This document shows positions 10,152 to 21,497 of a stretch of DNA of 64,000 bases, one piece after another. Under the pieces are notes generated by a model. It saw nothing but the letters and a program-made list of their open reading frames with translations. It was not told where the DNA came from and searched no databases. The stretch is taken from assembly GCA_009792885.1 (NCBI GenBank), contig WMCF01000003.1, forward strand, positions 9,880,831-9,944,830, given 5' to 3'. This DNA comes from Eremophila alpestris peregrina. Its lineage: Eukaryota > Chordata > Aves > Passeriformes > Alaudidae. Each line of letters starts with the position of its first letter. Position 1 is the first letter of the stretch. The position numbers were made by a program, and so were the translations under genes.

Positions 10152-13100
10152 ATCCTTTTCTATGTTGGGAAATTATGTTGAAGATCAGAATGTTCTCGGT
10201 ATATTTTCTTTCTAAAATGTTCTACAAAATGTAAAAGTTATTGTGCTCTCATTTGTACTGACAATGACTGGGCACACATAGAATATTTCCTTCTGGTTAT
10301 TCTCATGGAAAAAAACTCAAATAAGGAAATCAGGAAATTTATTATCCAGTGGGAAAGAAGGACCTGCTTCTTGCATGACAATGTGTTATGTGTCCTGCGT
10401 TTGTCCCTCAACTTACAAATATATTACAAAGACTCCCATTTATTGGTGTTGGAAGACAACAGGAGAACAGGAGAACAAGGATGCTACTCTAATGACAGCT
10501 GTATTCCTCCTTCTGCTCCAGAGCAAGACACCAGGCAGAGCTCAGGGACTATCCACCAACCTGGTTTGCCATGTGTATGAAGCAGATGATTACACTTTCT
10601 TGTTTGCTGCTTTGTAGAGGCTGGATTTCATGTAATCATTTATAGTCTCTGGTGCTTTATTAATGGGTAAGATTTCATCTTTTATACTTTTTTGTTACTG
10701 TTTGTTCATTTGTTTTTCTGGTATTTCAATTAAATAACTTTTTTTGTGTAAAGGCTTTTTATTTGTTTTGTTTTGCCAGTTTCTAATATCTTTCAACTGA
10801 ATTCCACACAGCAACATTGTGAGAGGATAATAGAAGTGGTTATAGCTTCTCACTGATATTGCAGAATTATCTAAACAGATTTGTATAATCTTTTCTGTTC
10901 CACCAAAAATAGAACCCTTAATTATCTTTTATCTACTAGTGAAGTGTTCTGTTGATAAAAAGTATTTGTGCAATTCTAATTATTTTAGAAAGAAGGAAGC
11001 AAAAGGTGTTTCCAATTTTTGTAGGCCTTTCCCCCTGAAAAAATATCACTTTGATTAAGTAAACCTGATCATGTAAAATGTCTCTCTCCCTATTGTCTAC
11101 AAAACACAGGGTTGAGAGAGGAGGCTTGTTTGACTCTAGCTTTAAAAAGTGGGTTGAATTCAGTGTGAAGCTGTGAATTCAGCTTCACAGATGATACTGA
11201 ATGTCATATAATTAGGCCCCACTCTATATTAGGAGAAAGTTCTTCTGAAATCTGGTACATGCAACATTGTTTTTAAGAACTATTATTTCTGCAGTTCATC
11301 ACTGAACTCTAGGGGTACCTAATGAGTATGAGCAAAAATAATTTTTGTTACTTCGGTTGGTAGTGCTCTGAGATTGATTCTATTTTACTACAGGCACCTA
11401 GAAACAGACTTACCATTTGGTCCCAATACCTAATTTCAAGAAGAGCATCAAGTATAAATGTTTCTTCAAGAGACACTGTTAAATCAATTTTGCATTGTAA
11501 ACAGGAAAATTTGTTTCTTATTTGATATCTAATAGGTATTTCATCTATTCAAGCTAACAGAACCTGAAAATGCAATTTTCTCCTTCCTCCTCATGCAGGT
11601 CTTCTCTTATCTCAGGCAATGAAAATTGAATGTCAGTCCCGTTTTAGTTAAAGACAGTTTCACTTTTAAACTTGCCGTACTACAATCTCTTGGTTATAAG
11701 TACTGTAACACAAATAAAAAGAAAGCATATTTTATTTTGAAATTGTAATAGTCTCTTGGCTGTAGGATTTATGAAAGGCAAACCAAATTATATCCCCTTC
11801 TACACAGTGAGAATGAATAGGAAAAAACAGTAAGTGGAAAGGGGAGATAAGTTTTCCTTTGTTTTTTTCTTTCAACTTAAAACATATCTGTACACAAAAT
11901 TTCCCCACTATTAAGAACTTATTGGACACAAGGAGACTCTTTATTTGTGCTATTTTCTGTAAATAAATTGTGTATAGCAGAAAAAGACAAACCAGAATGT
12001 GTTTTTAATTTAGTTAAGAAACTACAGAAGAGCTCCTTGTATGTTGAGACTTTCTAAGATGACTTTTCTATGACTAAGTTAAACAACATCTATAGAGGAC
12101 ATTACAAAATAGGAACCTGGCTAATTTTCTAATAAAATATTGCTCAACATTTTCTTAGCAAACTGGAAAAAGAACTAGTTGCTTATGGAAATAGAAAAAA
12201 TAAACTGTGACTCAAAACTGTGACTTCATCCCACCATGGGAGATATCCATGGTAATTCATCATGATTAATTAAGAATTTTTTATGTACTTATTATTTTTA
12301 CAGAGACATAATGCATACTTTCATTTATAATTCTATACTGGCAGTTTCATAACTCATTCATCCACCAGAGATTGCACTCCTGCTTTCACAGCTGAAAGGT
12401 GCCATACAAATACGAGTTATTTATATTAATAAAATGGCTTGAGGCATATTGATGTTTCACATGGACACATGGTGAAAACCACCAGGTACAGAAAGAATTT
12501 TGATATACACAGTGTTTCAGACAGATTCTAATTTAAAATTCTGTAGGGAAGATACTGGCAGAATTAATCAATTTCTAGATATATTCTCTCCTTCCCTTGA
12601 AGACATTACTATATTCTGGCAGAATTTCATGTAACTCCTTCTGGAACCCAAGATGACTTGGCCTCTAAGATCGCTGTTAGACATTGACTGTAGCAATTTT
12701 CTGAAAGCTGAAACATGCTAGTAGAATGGCAAACAAACACATAGAATCTTCTAATCCACTATTTCTCTCTGACCAGTTTTCTTTCCTATTAATTTGCAAA
12801 GGAAAATGGCTGTACTGTTAATTCTTTTCTGGAATGGAGTAAAATCTATCATCCACTTCCACTTGAAAAATCTTTGCCTCCACTTGCAGGAATCCTTACA
12901 AGTGTTATGGTGGTGTAAGTCTCTCACAGCAGGAATTAGTCTCACAAATGAAACAGAAATATTGCAATGTTACTCAACTCCCTATGCTTAACAGACAGAT
13001 CAAAAAGATGAACAGAAAAATACAGATATATAGCTGAAATGTGATATTCCTGTGCTTCTGATAAATATGGGTAAAAGAGAGGAAGGAGATATTAAAAGTA

Positions 13101-16100
13101 CATCTACACTAGTCGGGTATGGCAAAAGTCAGAGTTAAAAATATTAATGCCCAGGTAGTGCAAATAGCTATAATTTAGCAGACAAAGCTGAAAGGTCAAG
13201 TGCTTGGGAACTGAAGATAGATAGCTGTAAATGGCTTGATATTTTTGCTCAACTGCTGTAATGAATTTTTTTCCATAATATTTCACCACATATTTTTAGT
13301 TTTGAATAACTGCTTGTATTTATGTGTAGTAGTAATATATTAAGTCATCTCTGAGTGGTAATCTATATGAGGTCATGAAAGAGGAGTTAAAGTTACATGA
13401 AGCTATAGTTACAATTAACTTTCACGAATTTACCTCAGTTATAGACTTATTCCAGCAGTCTTTATACACTTATTGAAAGAATTTGCAACAGAATAAAATA
13501 TAGGTTAAGGCTACACCTTTTAAACCAAGAATACTCAACAGAATGACCAAAATAATACATATGCTACACAATTAAAATGTCCCTTTAATATTTGCTTAAT
13601 TTGACTCTTTTCCAAGCCATTCAAATTTTCCTCTTTGTTCTGTGTTAAAGTCATCGGTGAAAGTCAAACATTGCAGTCTAAAATATGGTCTGATACATCC
13701 AAAGGCTCCGCTGTATCTGCCCTCAGAATAATCTGTCCATTGCATCTGAGGCTGCAATAGAGAACATTGGGTGTGCAGGTTTGGTACTTGCTGAAGGAAC
13801 ATATGTTGTAAGTCTGAGTTTTAAGTTAGCAGAACCTACAATGCTCCACTGAAGTAGAAAGAGCTGTTTTGAGTCAAGAAATACTCTATTGTAATGGGGT
13901 ACACCTTCTTTAATGACCACTAGCAGTAACTTAGGCAGAAAATGCAGTAATACTAACTTTTAAACTTGTACCAAATGTGTCTTTCAACAGATAAGATTTA
14001 ATTAAGTACAACACATCTTGTTTGGGCATTAAGTAATATAGCAGTAGTCACACAGTCCTGCACAATGAAAAGGATAGGGAGCTGCATTTTATATACATTT
14101 TACCAGAATTTATGTCTTTCAGTATTTTACCTCAATAGCTCCTTAAAAACTTTTAGAGAAACATCAGGTAGGAGAGAGAACTGATCCCTATGGAACCTTG
14201 TCAAATGAGAAAGATCCGAAGCTGGAGTTTTCTTGGCATACTTTTTGGATACATTCCTTGGGAAGACCCTAAATCATCTAAGCAATTCACTTGATCCCTG
14301 CCATTTCTGTCAGGCAGAAAAAAAAGTGATTTTAGTGTTGAGAGAGTTAATGTTGCAGAAAAGCTGTGAAAGACAAGAATGGATGTCTGCCCATCATCAT
14401 TTATCAAGTCTACTGAGGCTGTTTCCTTCCCCTCTCCAAACATAAGAATAGAGGCTTCCAAGTGTTAAACATTTGTATCTGATAGATGAATTTCCAGTTG
14501 GCTAGATTTTATTTAAATGTTTTCTTCAGATCAGAGTGTGGCTAGGCTAGGAATAGCATGCAGAAAAGGTTATTGTCCCCCCTCTGCATTCTTTCCATCT
14601 TTGCCACTGTTGAACAGGAGCTTCAGAGTCATTTGTGGTGAAAACTAACAGTCAATTATTAGCTATAGAAATATACCCTATAACAATGATGCCCATACTC
14701 GTTCTTCTACAGAAATCACTGCACTGTTTACTTGCATAGTATACAATCAGAAAGAAAGAAAAAAAGCGAAATCTATTGAGCTATTAACTATTTTTCAAAA
14801 TATATATTACAGAGAATTTATTTGAGACTTAAGAAAAGAAATTCTGCAGTGTTTTGCTTCATCACACTTTACACTACATCAATTGGGAGTAGCAGACCTC
14901 ATCTCTCTTAGATTAAAGTAGCTTCTCGTCTGATTGATTTCAGTTTAAACTCTTTTGTTTTATTGGAGTTTCAGCAAATCCTGTTGCACGTGAATACATG
15001 CTGTTATCCACAGAAAAATATGGTTGTTTTATTTTTGATTCTATGACAAATTACCATTAAAAATTCTACTAGTGTCTCCTAGCCCAAATTAGTTTTCTGA
15101 TGTGCAGTTCTCATCCCAGTTGTTGCTCAGACTCATATCTTTTTTTGACAAAGGGGCTTTGTAATTGTGGCATTTTAATATTCAGCATGTCTGATTGGGA
15201 AGTGATGAAACACAAATGTAACATAGTGTTCCAGTAGTGAATAAAAGCACATACTGATCAATAATGTAATGGGAAAGAAGTGATAAAACGGTAAGTTTGT
15301 GTCAATATGGCACCATATAAAAAAATAGCTCCCAGAGGTGTTTTTCCCCCCAAAATAGTCAAGATTGAGGTGGTGCAGGTCGAGTCCCTTGTGCCTTCTT
15401 AAAGAAACCACAACTGTTCACTAGCAGTATAACAGATGTTCAGAAGAATTGTTAACAATTTAAGTGTAGGTGTGGGCAGATGCACCATTTCCATGACACA
15501 TAACTTTGGTGGAGAGGCTGTTTTAAAGAAAATCAATAATGAGTAGATCTGTCTACAAATTACTCCTCTAACTATATTTAAAAGGTAGATTAAGATTCTA
15601 CACTTCAGCGATTGTGGTTAAGGCGGACAAGTGATGAGAGGAGCTATTAGTGTAACCATGCATGACTGACTTGGCAAGTATGAGTCGATCAATGTGAGGC
15701 AAAATAAGTGGCAGCATAAGAGAGAAGCTTGTGCCAAAGACTAAGTCCTACTCTTTTTGAGGCTTTTCACTAAGGCCATAGTAAGTGCAGTGCTATTAGG
15801 AGAAAGTTAACCTAAAATAAATAGATAGGTCTAAAGGACATGGGGAAATTCTATTTTCACATTAACAAATATATCAGTGACATGTTGCAATATAACTTCT
15901 GTAATCCTTTCAAGAACTTTGCTGGCATTGTCATAGGTGGGCACTCTCTGTGAAGAAACACTTTCTGGGACCTGAATAGTCCTTTCAGGCACAAGGACAA
16001 GATTTGCAAAATGCTGTCACTGGTGGGGAACACTTTGCTTCAGTATGACCTCAGAAAGGAGAGTCAGTGCTGTGTGGAATATTGTTTGTTTTCCTCAAGA

Positions 16101-16783
16101 ATGTGACCACAAAAATGCATAAGTAATTCTCACTTTGTCTTCATGATTTACTCTCATAATGGATAATCTTGTGTTAATATTTGAATATTTGTCATTCTAT
16201 AAGCATTTATTTTAAAAGGGTAGGAAACTTTGAAAATCATCTGTATTAGTACTAGAATTTTAAAAGCCTTGATAACTTGTTTGACTTTTCATATCTTATT
16301 AAAAACCATCATATGTCACATGGAGTAGCAGTCTGCAATGAAGGAATGAATAAAAAGGTAAAAATTTAATTACACTCCTGCTTTCTGGAATGTCCAAATG
16401 GTATTTCTGCTATTTTCTTGTTTTTTATTTCTGTATGCTTTTGATAAGAAAAATACAAATATGTAGCAGGTGTCCTTTAAAATCAAACATCTGAGGTTTT
16501 TATCTTCAAGCTTGAGAACATCTTCTTTTCTTTTATACAGATCTATGAACTGATAATAACTGCTGCATGATTTCATTCTCAGCAGTATTTCGGTTTTGAA
16601 AGATACACAGGCTGTAGGTCACTGTGAATATTTATAGAAATCCAAGACATGTTTTATTTTAGCATGCTGTCAATACACAAAAGTAACAGCATCTTGGGCT
16701 TATCTGGATTGATTCTTGCACAGCTGTCTACTGGTGGTCTTACATAAAATTGATACCAAAAATTGAAATGTGTCACATCAGAT
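10152..16783. other. 6.6 kb of unique AT-rich DNA, no gene seen
   Basis: No transposon family or tail was recognised. Frames of 60-90 codons (for example 10305-10580, 14201-14461 and 15175-15411) overlap on both strands and have no recognisable product. A 10-bp-arm hairpin lies at 11164-11189. This could be intergenic or deep intronic sequence. Confidence 0.5.
11164..11189. repeat. Hairpin with 10-bp perfect arms
   Basis: TGTGAAGCTG (11164-11173) pairs exactly with CAGCTTCACA (11180-11189) across a 6-nt loop. Flanking ATTCAG and CTGAAT could extend the stem with a bulge. Confidence 0.8.
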
Positions 16784-16807
16784 ACTATTGAAGTATACTT
16801 CAATAGT
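16784..16807. repeat. Perfect 24-bp palindrome
   Basis: Two 12-base arms meet with no spacer at 16795/16796. The left arm ACTATTGAAGTA is followed directly by its exact reverse complement. The symmetry stops sharply at both ends. Confidence 0.95.
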
Positions 16808-19082
16808 CTCTTTTAGAAGCAATTTTGACAAAATTATCAAGACATCTCAGAAACTTCTGGAAGCTAGTTTGTAACTCTCTTACATCAGTACACTCCATTC
16901 CCCAGCTTATTTTCACTTGCTGGGAAGTTTGAAAGCATGCAGTTTCCCCCATGGAGGCATAAGTATTGTGGAGACTGTACCACCAAACACTCATGAGATT
17001 TACCAGTCCTCTCTCTTATCTACTCCCTCTGCCATTGGCTCACATCGCTATTTGTGTCTGCTTTGCTAAGAACAGAATGTAGCTTGTCTTTAACTCTCCT
17101 TCTTCACACTGTGTCAAATGGATTGAGCAAGTTAAGTCATGGTACATTTGAAGCAAGCTGTAGAACTGTAAAAACATGTCAGTGTTAGGTGATACAGAGC
17201 AAAGTCCAGAAAAGACAGGTATAGCAAGACATGGCACTTCTTCAGATAACATGAAACTTCCTGTACACCAAATCATCCATATTGTGCAACTTTACAACTA
17301 ATACCATATGATGCCTAGCGCAGTAATTTAAACTACGTTTAGAGTAATGAACTTGCAGCCACATTTTACTTCTGAAGCTGAAAATACCCATGCTATCTGT
17401 ATGTGCACACATGCACTCTCTCCTTCCCTCTATTTCTGGCTTCCACTGGTTCAATAATGCCTTATTATTTACAGAAGGTTTTACATAAACATAAGCTGAG
17501 AGTATGTTTTCCATCAGCCACTGCTGTTTGCCATCTAGACAAAGAAGATAACATTTTCATTCTCATTTGTTTAGGGCTGGTCATCGTATTTCTGCTTTGG
17601 AAAATACATCTGCTCTCTAAATTAATGCCATCAACGTACTAAACAATGCAGTTCTGTGTCTGATATATTGTGAGACAAAACAGAACAAAGCAGAGACAAA
17701 AATAAAGCATCTCTGTGAGTTACAGGGGACAATCAATTAGATTCATCATCTGTTTTACATTCTAGTCACTGCTTTTAAAAGAGAGGAGTGCATAATACCA
17801 TGGCAACAGTTGGAACTGCAGTTCTTTATGGTATATAATCATTATGGATTCTTCAGCATTCCCTGAAAATTGATATAAAAAGTCACAGGCGTTGTACTAC
17901 CTACTATGCTGATTAAATGACAAGTTTGTAATTTACAAGTGCCTTATTGCCATGGGAAGGCAATCATACAACCCTGTTTTCTAACTCTAGGGTTTTTGAA
18001 ACATGCTGCATGATTTCTAGTTGTGCTGCAAGCTAAGATTAAATTGAAAAGGATAGCATGTAGATTTTTGAACATGGTGTTGACATTTACTAGCCAATCA
18101 AATATTGCAACTTTCCTACATGACAGCAGATGTTGACCTTTCAAGATTTTCCTATCTGCTTTCATGCATTACCTGCAGAAATTAACATTAACTTGCTTCT
18201 TGCTCCTTGCTGCCATTAATGTCAGCTGGGAATTGAGAATCATGAATTCATTTATTACACAGAATGGAGACTTGTTTTATACTCTAAGCACAGAAAGGCT
18301 GCTCCTGGGAGCTGGTATTTTTGGAAGCTGCTTCAACTACCTTTGTGGTTGAGGGATAGCTGGGAGCTACGGTGTAGAAAATGTCACTGGCAACAAGAGC
18401 AGGAAGAGACAGTGGAGGACGGATTCAAGGAGAAACCTGGGGGCCAAATACTTGCAAATAGAATTGCATACAAAGAGCTTAAAGTCTAAAATGAAACACT
18501 TAAAGCTATCCTAATGGAGTGCAAAACTAGATGCAATGTCTCTTTGACTTGTTAACTGAACTATGGAAATGTAAGTCTGCATAATACGCAGCCTGGTAAC
18601 AAGAAGCTTCAGGGGCTTACACAGCATTGCCTGAGGCGCTCTGGTATTATACTCTGAGGGAAATACCAACTTTGGTAGAGATGTCTCCTGCAATTTGAGT
18701 AAGATTTTGATAGAATTTCAGCCAATCATGAAATCATGTGTCTAAAAAGCGACAAGGAGAAAGGAAATTTTCTTATGTCATTTTCTTATGTTAGGAGGAA
18801 AAGCTTCTTCTGGCTACCTACAGAAACGTTATCATAACAAAGGAAAAGCTAATGTCAACAACTATAGCAGCATTCCTGCAAACATCAGCTGTTTATATGT
18901 TATTTTTTGTTATATATGTAACTTGCCATTGCACTCAGTCACTATACTTCAAGTAATTATGAGTTTCATGCATGCATATTTCGAATTTTATACAATTACA
19001 TTTCAAAGAGGTATCTTATTAAACAACAAATATTTGCAAGTTACGTGAATTCCAGTCAATATTCCAAATTACCTAGGAAAAC
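16808..19082. other. Unique DNA, no gene seen
   Basis: Short frames on both strands (up to 90 codons, minus strand 17242-17514) carry no recognised product. No repeat was recognised before the CR1 starts. Confidence 0.5.
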
Positions 19083-20059
19083 CTGCAGTCATAACTGGAT
19101 AGAAGCTTCTTGGTCATGGGCCCTTATCGTCATAGGGGTCTTCAACCACTCTGATGTCCTGGAGGGATTTAGAAACAATAAGATTGCTCCTGAAGACAAA
19201 TAATTATCCAAGCCAGATCTAGTGTACCAAGCAATGCTAAAGTTCAGGATCCTGAGATGAGGGAAGCAGGCAAATAGTAGGATCATAATCCTGGAATTCA
19301 AGACAGCAGAATTTGGCCTTTTCACAGATATGCTTTGAAGAATGCCACAGCAGGCAGTTTTACAGAGAAGATAGGTTTAGAATAACTGATTGATTTTTCA
19401 ATGCTCATCTCCCCCAAACTCAAGAATGGTCCATTCCACTGATCAGAAAGTCAGGGAAGATGATAGGATGCCTGGACAGGTGGAGCTGCTGACAAAACCA
19501 GGACACATGAAAATGGATACAATTGGTTGAAATAGAGTCAGGAATATGGAAATATTTCCCGTGTGTGCAGGAATGGGGCTGGGAAAGCAAAAGCCCACCT
19601 TGAGTCAAGGCTTGAAAACAATGTGAAGGGCAACAAGAAGGGATTACATTGGTAATTCAGCAGTTAAAGGAAGATTAAGAAAAAAGTGGGTCCACTGCTG
19701 AATTAGGCAAATGGTCTGGAGAGATATGGAAGATGTCTTCGTCATATACCTTCATTGGTAAGAGTTGCCTTCAGGAATCCCAGATCTCTGGAAAAATCTT
19801 GAGCAGGGAAGGCTTACACTATGTCAATGAGTATCAGATGAGAGAATATTTTAAAAAACTGAACATAAACAAGTCTGTGGGAAATGATGTGATGCACTAA
19901 TGAGCATTGAGAGAACTTGTTGATGTCATTTCCAGGTGATGCTTGATTATCATTAAAAGGTTCTGTCAAAAGGTAGAGGTTCCTGGGGACTGTGGGAAAA
20001 GGAAAGAAGAGGGAACCAGAGCTACAGACTAACCAGCCAGCCTGACCTTGATCTCCAGG

Positions 20060-20600
20060 AAAGTGATGGAGCAAATCCTTCTGAAAGCCATTTACAAACA
20101 CATGAAGGACAGGAATGTGATTAGGTGTAGGCAGCATTGATTTACAAAGAAATCATTCTTGACGTGCCTGATATCCTGTGATGAGATAACATGTCAGTGG
20201 ACAAGAGAAAAGAAGCAGAGGTTTATCTTAACTTTAGCAGAGTTTTCAACACTGTCTCTCATAACAGCCTTGTTGACAAACAGATGAAGAATGGCTTAGA
20301 CAAATGAGCAGGGAAGTGGGTTGAAAAATGGCTGAACTGCCAGCACAAAATGACTGCAGCACAAAGTCCAGCAGAAAGACGGTCACTAATGGCTTACCAC
20401 AAGGTTTTATCCTGGTATCAATATCCTTTAACAATTTCATTAATGACATGGATGGTGGAACAGAACACACCCTCTGCAGGTTTGCAGGAGATGCAAAACT
20501 GAGATGTAAGGACTGAAACACTAGATGGGGGATTCTGCTGTTCAGAGAGACCTTGAAAAGCCAGCAAGTGGGCCAACATGAACATTTTAGAGTCTGGAAA
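20060..20600 (+). pseudogene. CR1 ORF2 reverse transcriptase remnant
   Basis: In pieces of different frames the reverse transcriptase blocks are visible. The motif-A region (around 20225-20275) reads like a worn FSKAFDTVSH box. GLPQG-type sequence (20391-20405) and FINDMDGGTEHTL (about 20436-20472) precede the catalytic box. The expected FADD box here reads FAGD (about 20480-20491), so one catalytic aspartate is lost. Stops and frameshifts interrupt the frame; the longest intact piece is 62 codons. The element is dead by sequence. Confidence 0.85.
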
Positions 20601-20933
20601 TCAACTTTGCAGAAAAGGAGCTGAAGATTCTATTGCACAAAGAAGTCCAGTGCTATCCTGGATTAAATCAGGAAGAGCATAAGAACATTACCACCCGGAC
20701 CTAGCAGGGAAGTTTATTCCCCCTTGCTCAGAATTGGAGGCTGCATTCAGGACTGGGCTCTGCAGTAGAACAGAGATGTTGACATACTGAAGCAAGTATG
20801 AAGGTGATTATACTCTTCAGTAGATTGCTGGAAAGGTTGCTGAGTCTATATTCCTGGAGACTTCCAAAACCTAACTGGATATGATCCTGAGCAATCTGCT
20901 CTAGCTGGCCCTCCACTGACCAAGATGACGGGA

Positions 20934-21438
20934 TGTAGTAATGCAGTTTTAGACCAGGCAGATATTTTCCTTATAGGGAAGATATGTTTTAGTTTTAGTT
21001 TTACCTTAGGACCAAAAAGGAAAAAGCCCTAGAAACTTCTATGCTCCCCAAGGCTGCCATTGGCTCTGTTCCAGGACAGAGGCAAGGATAGGTCTCTTTA
21101 CCTGTCTTTCAGCTGTGTAGCTGTTCTCTATTGGGCAGCTTGTCAAGGATACCTCCCTGACCATTAGGTACTTAATAGGCTGCACAAAGCCCCTCGTGGC
21201 TTTTTTGGGGTGCTTTACATAGTGCTAGGGTCTCCCTTGCACTTGTGTATGGCTTATTTTTATTAGCTTTATACTGTTTGTTATTTTCTCTTTTTATTAA
21301 AATCTTTTCTGGTACAATGCACGCCTGGAGAAGTGATCTCGCTCTTATTAAGCCACTCTGTGAGGTGCAGGCACCCTCAGAGACTTGATACATCTGCACC
21401 TGGCTCACTCCATGCTGGCCATGTGTAAGAATGTATCA
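20934..21438 (+). mobile_element. Solo LTR nested inside the CR1
   Basis: A 505-bp block interrupts the CR1 3' UTR. CR1 sequence stops at 20933 and resumes at 21439. The block starts TGTAGTAA and ends TGTATCA, so it has TG...CA ends. The flanking hexamers are ACGGGA (20928-20933) and ACCGGA (21439-21444), a target duplication with one mismatch. An ATTAAA poly(A)-like signal lies at about 21297-21302, consistent with plus orientation. No convincing TATA box was identified. Calling it an ERV LTR is inference from the ends, duplication and size. The insertion postdates the CR1. Confidence 0.75.
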
Positions 21439-21497
21439 ACCGGACTAAGCAATGATTTCCAGAGGTCCCTAACTTATTATGTGATTCTATGAAAAAT

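Larger units (their letters stand above)
19083..21493 (+). mobile_element. Decayed CR1 LINE, split by a nested LTR
   Basis: A plus-strand CR1 copy runs to a CR1-style 3' end (ATTTCCAGAGGTCCC, then ATTCTATGA at 21485-21493). The order along the element matches CR1 ORF2. An endonuclease-like piece lies at about 19110-19160 (a degenerate GDFNHPD-type motif). A spacer region holds FKIL- and EFGLF-type words at 19240-19325. The reverse transcriptase region spans about 20060-20600, followed by the C-terminal part and 3' UTR at 20730-20933 and 21439-21493. About 1.9 kb of CR1 remains once the LTR at 20934-21438 is removed. It is 5' truncated and has internal deletions and frameshifts, so it cannot be active. 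Confidence 0.88.
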
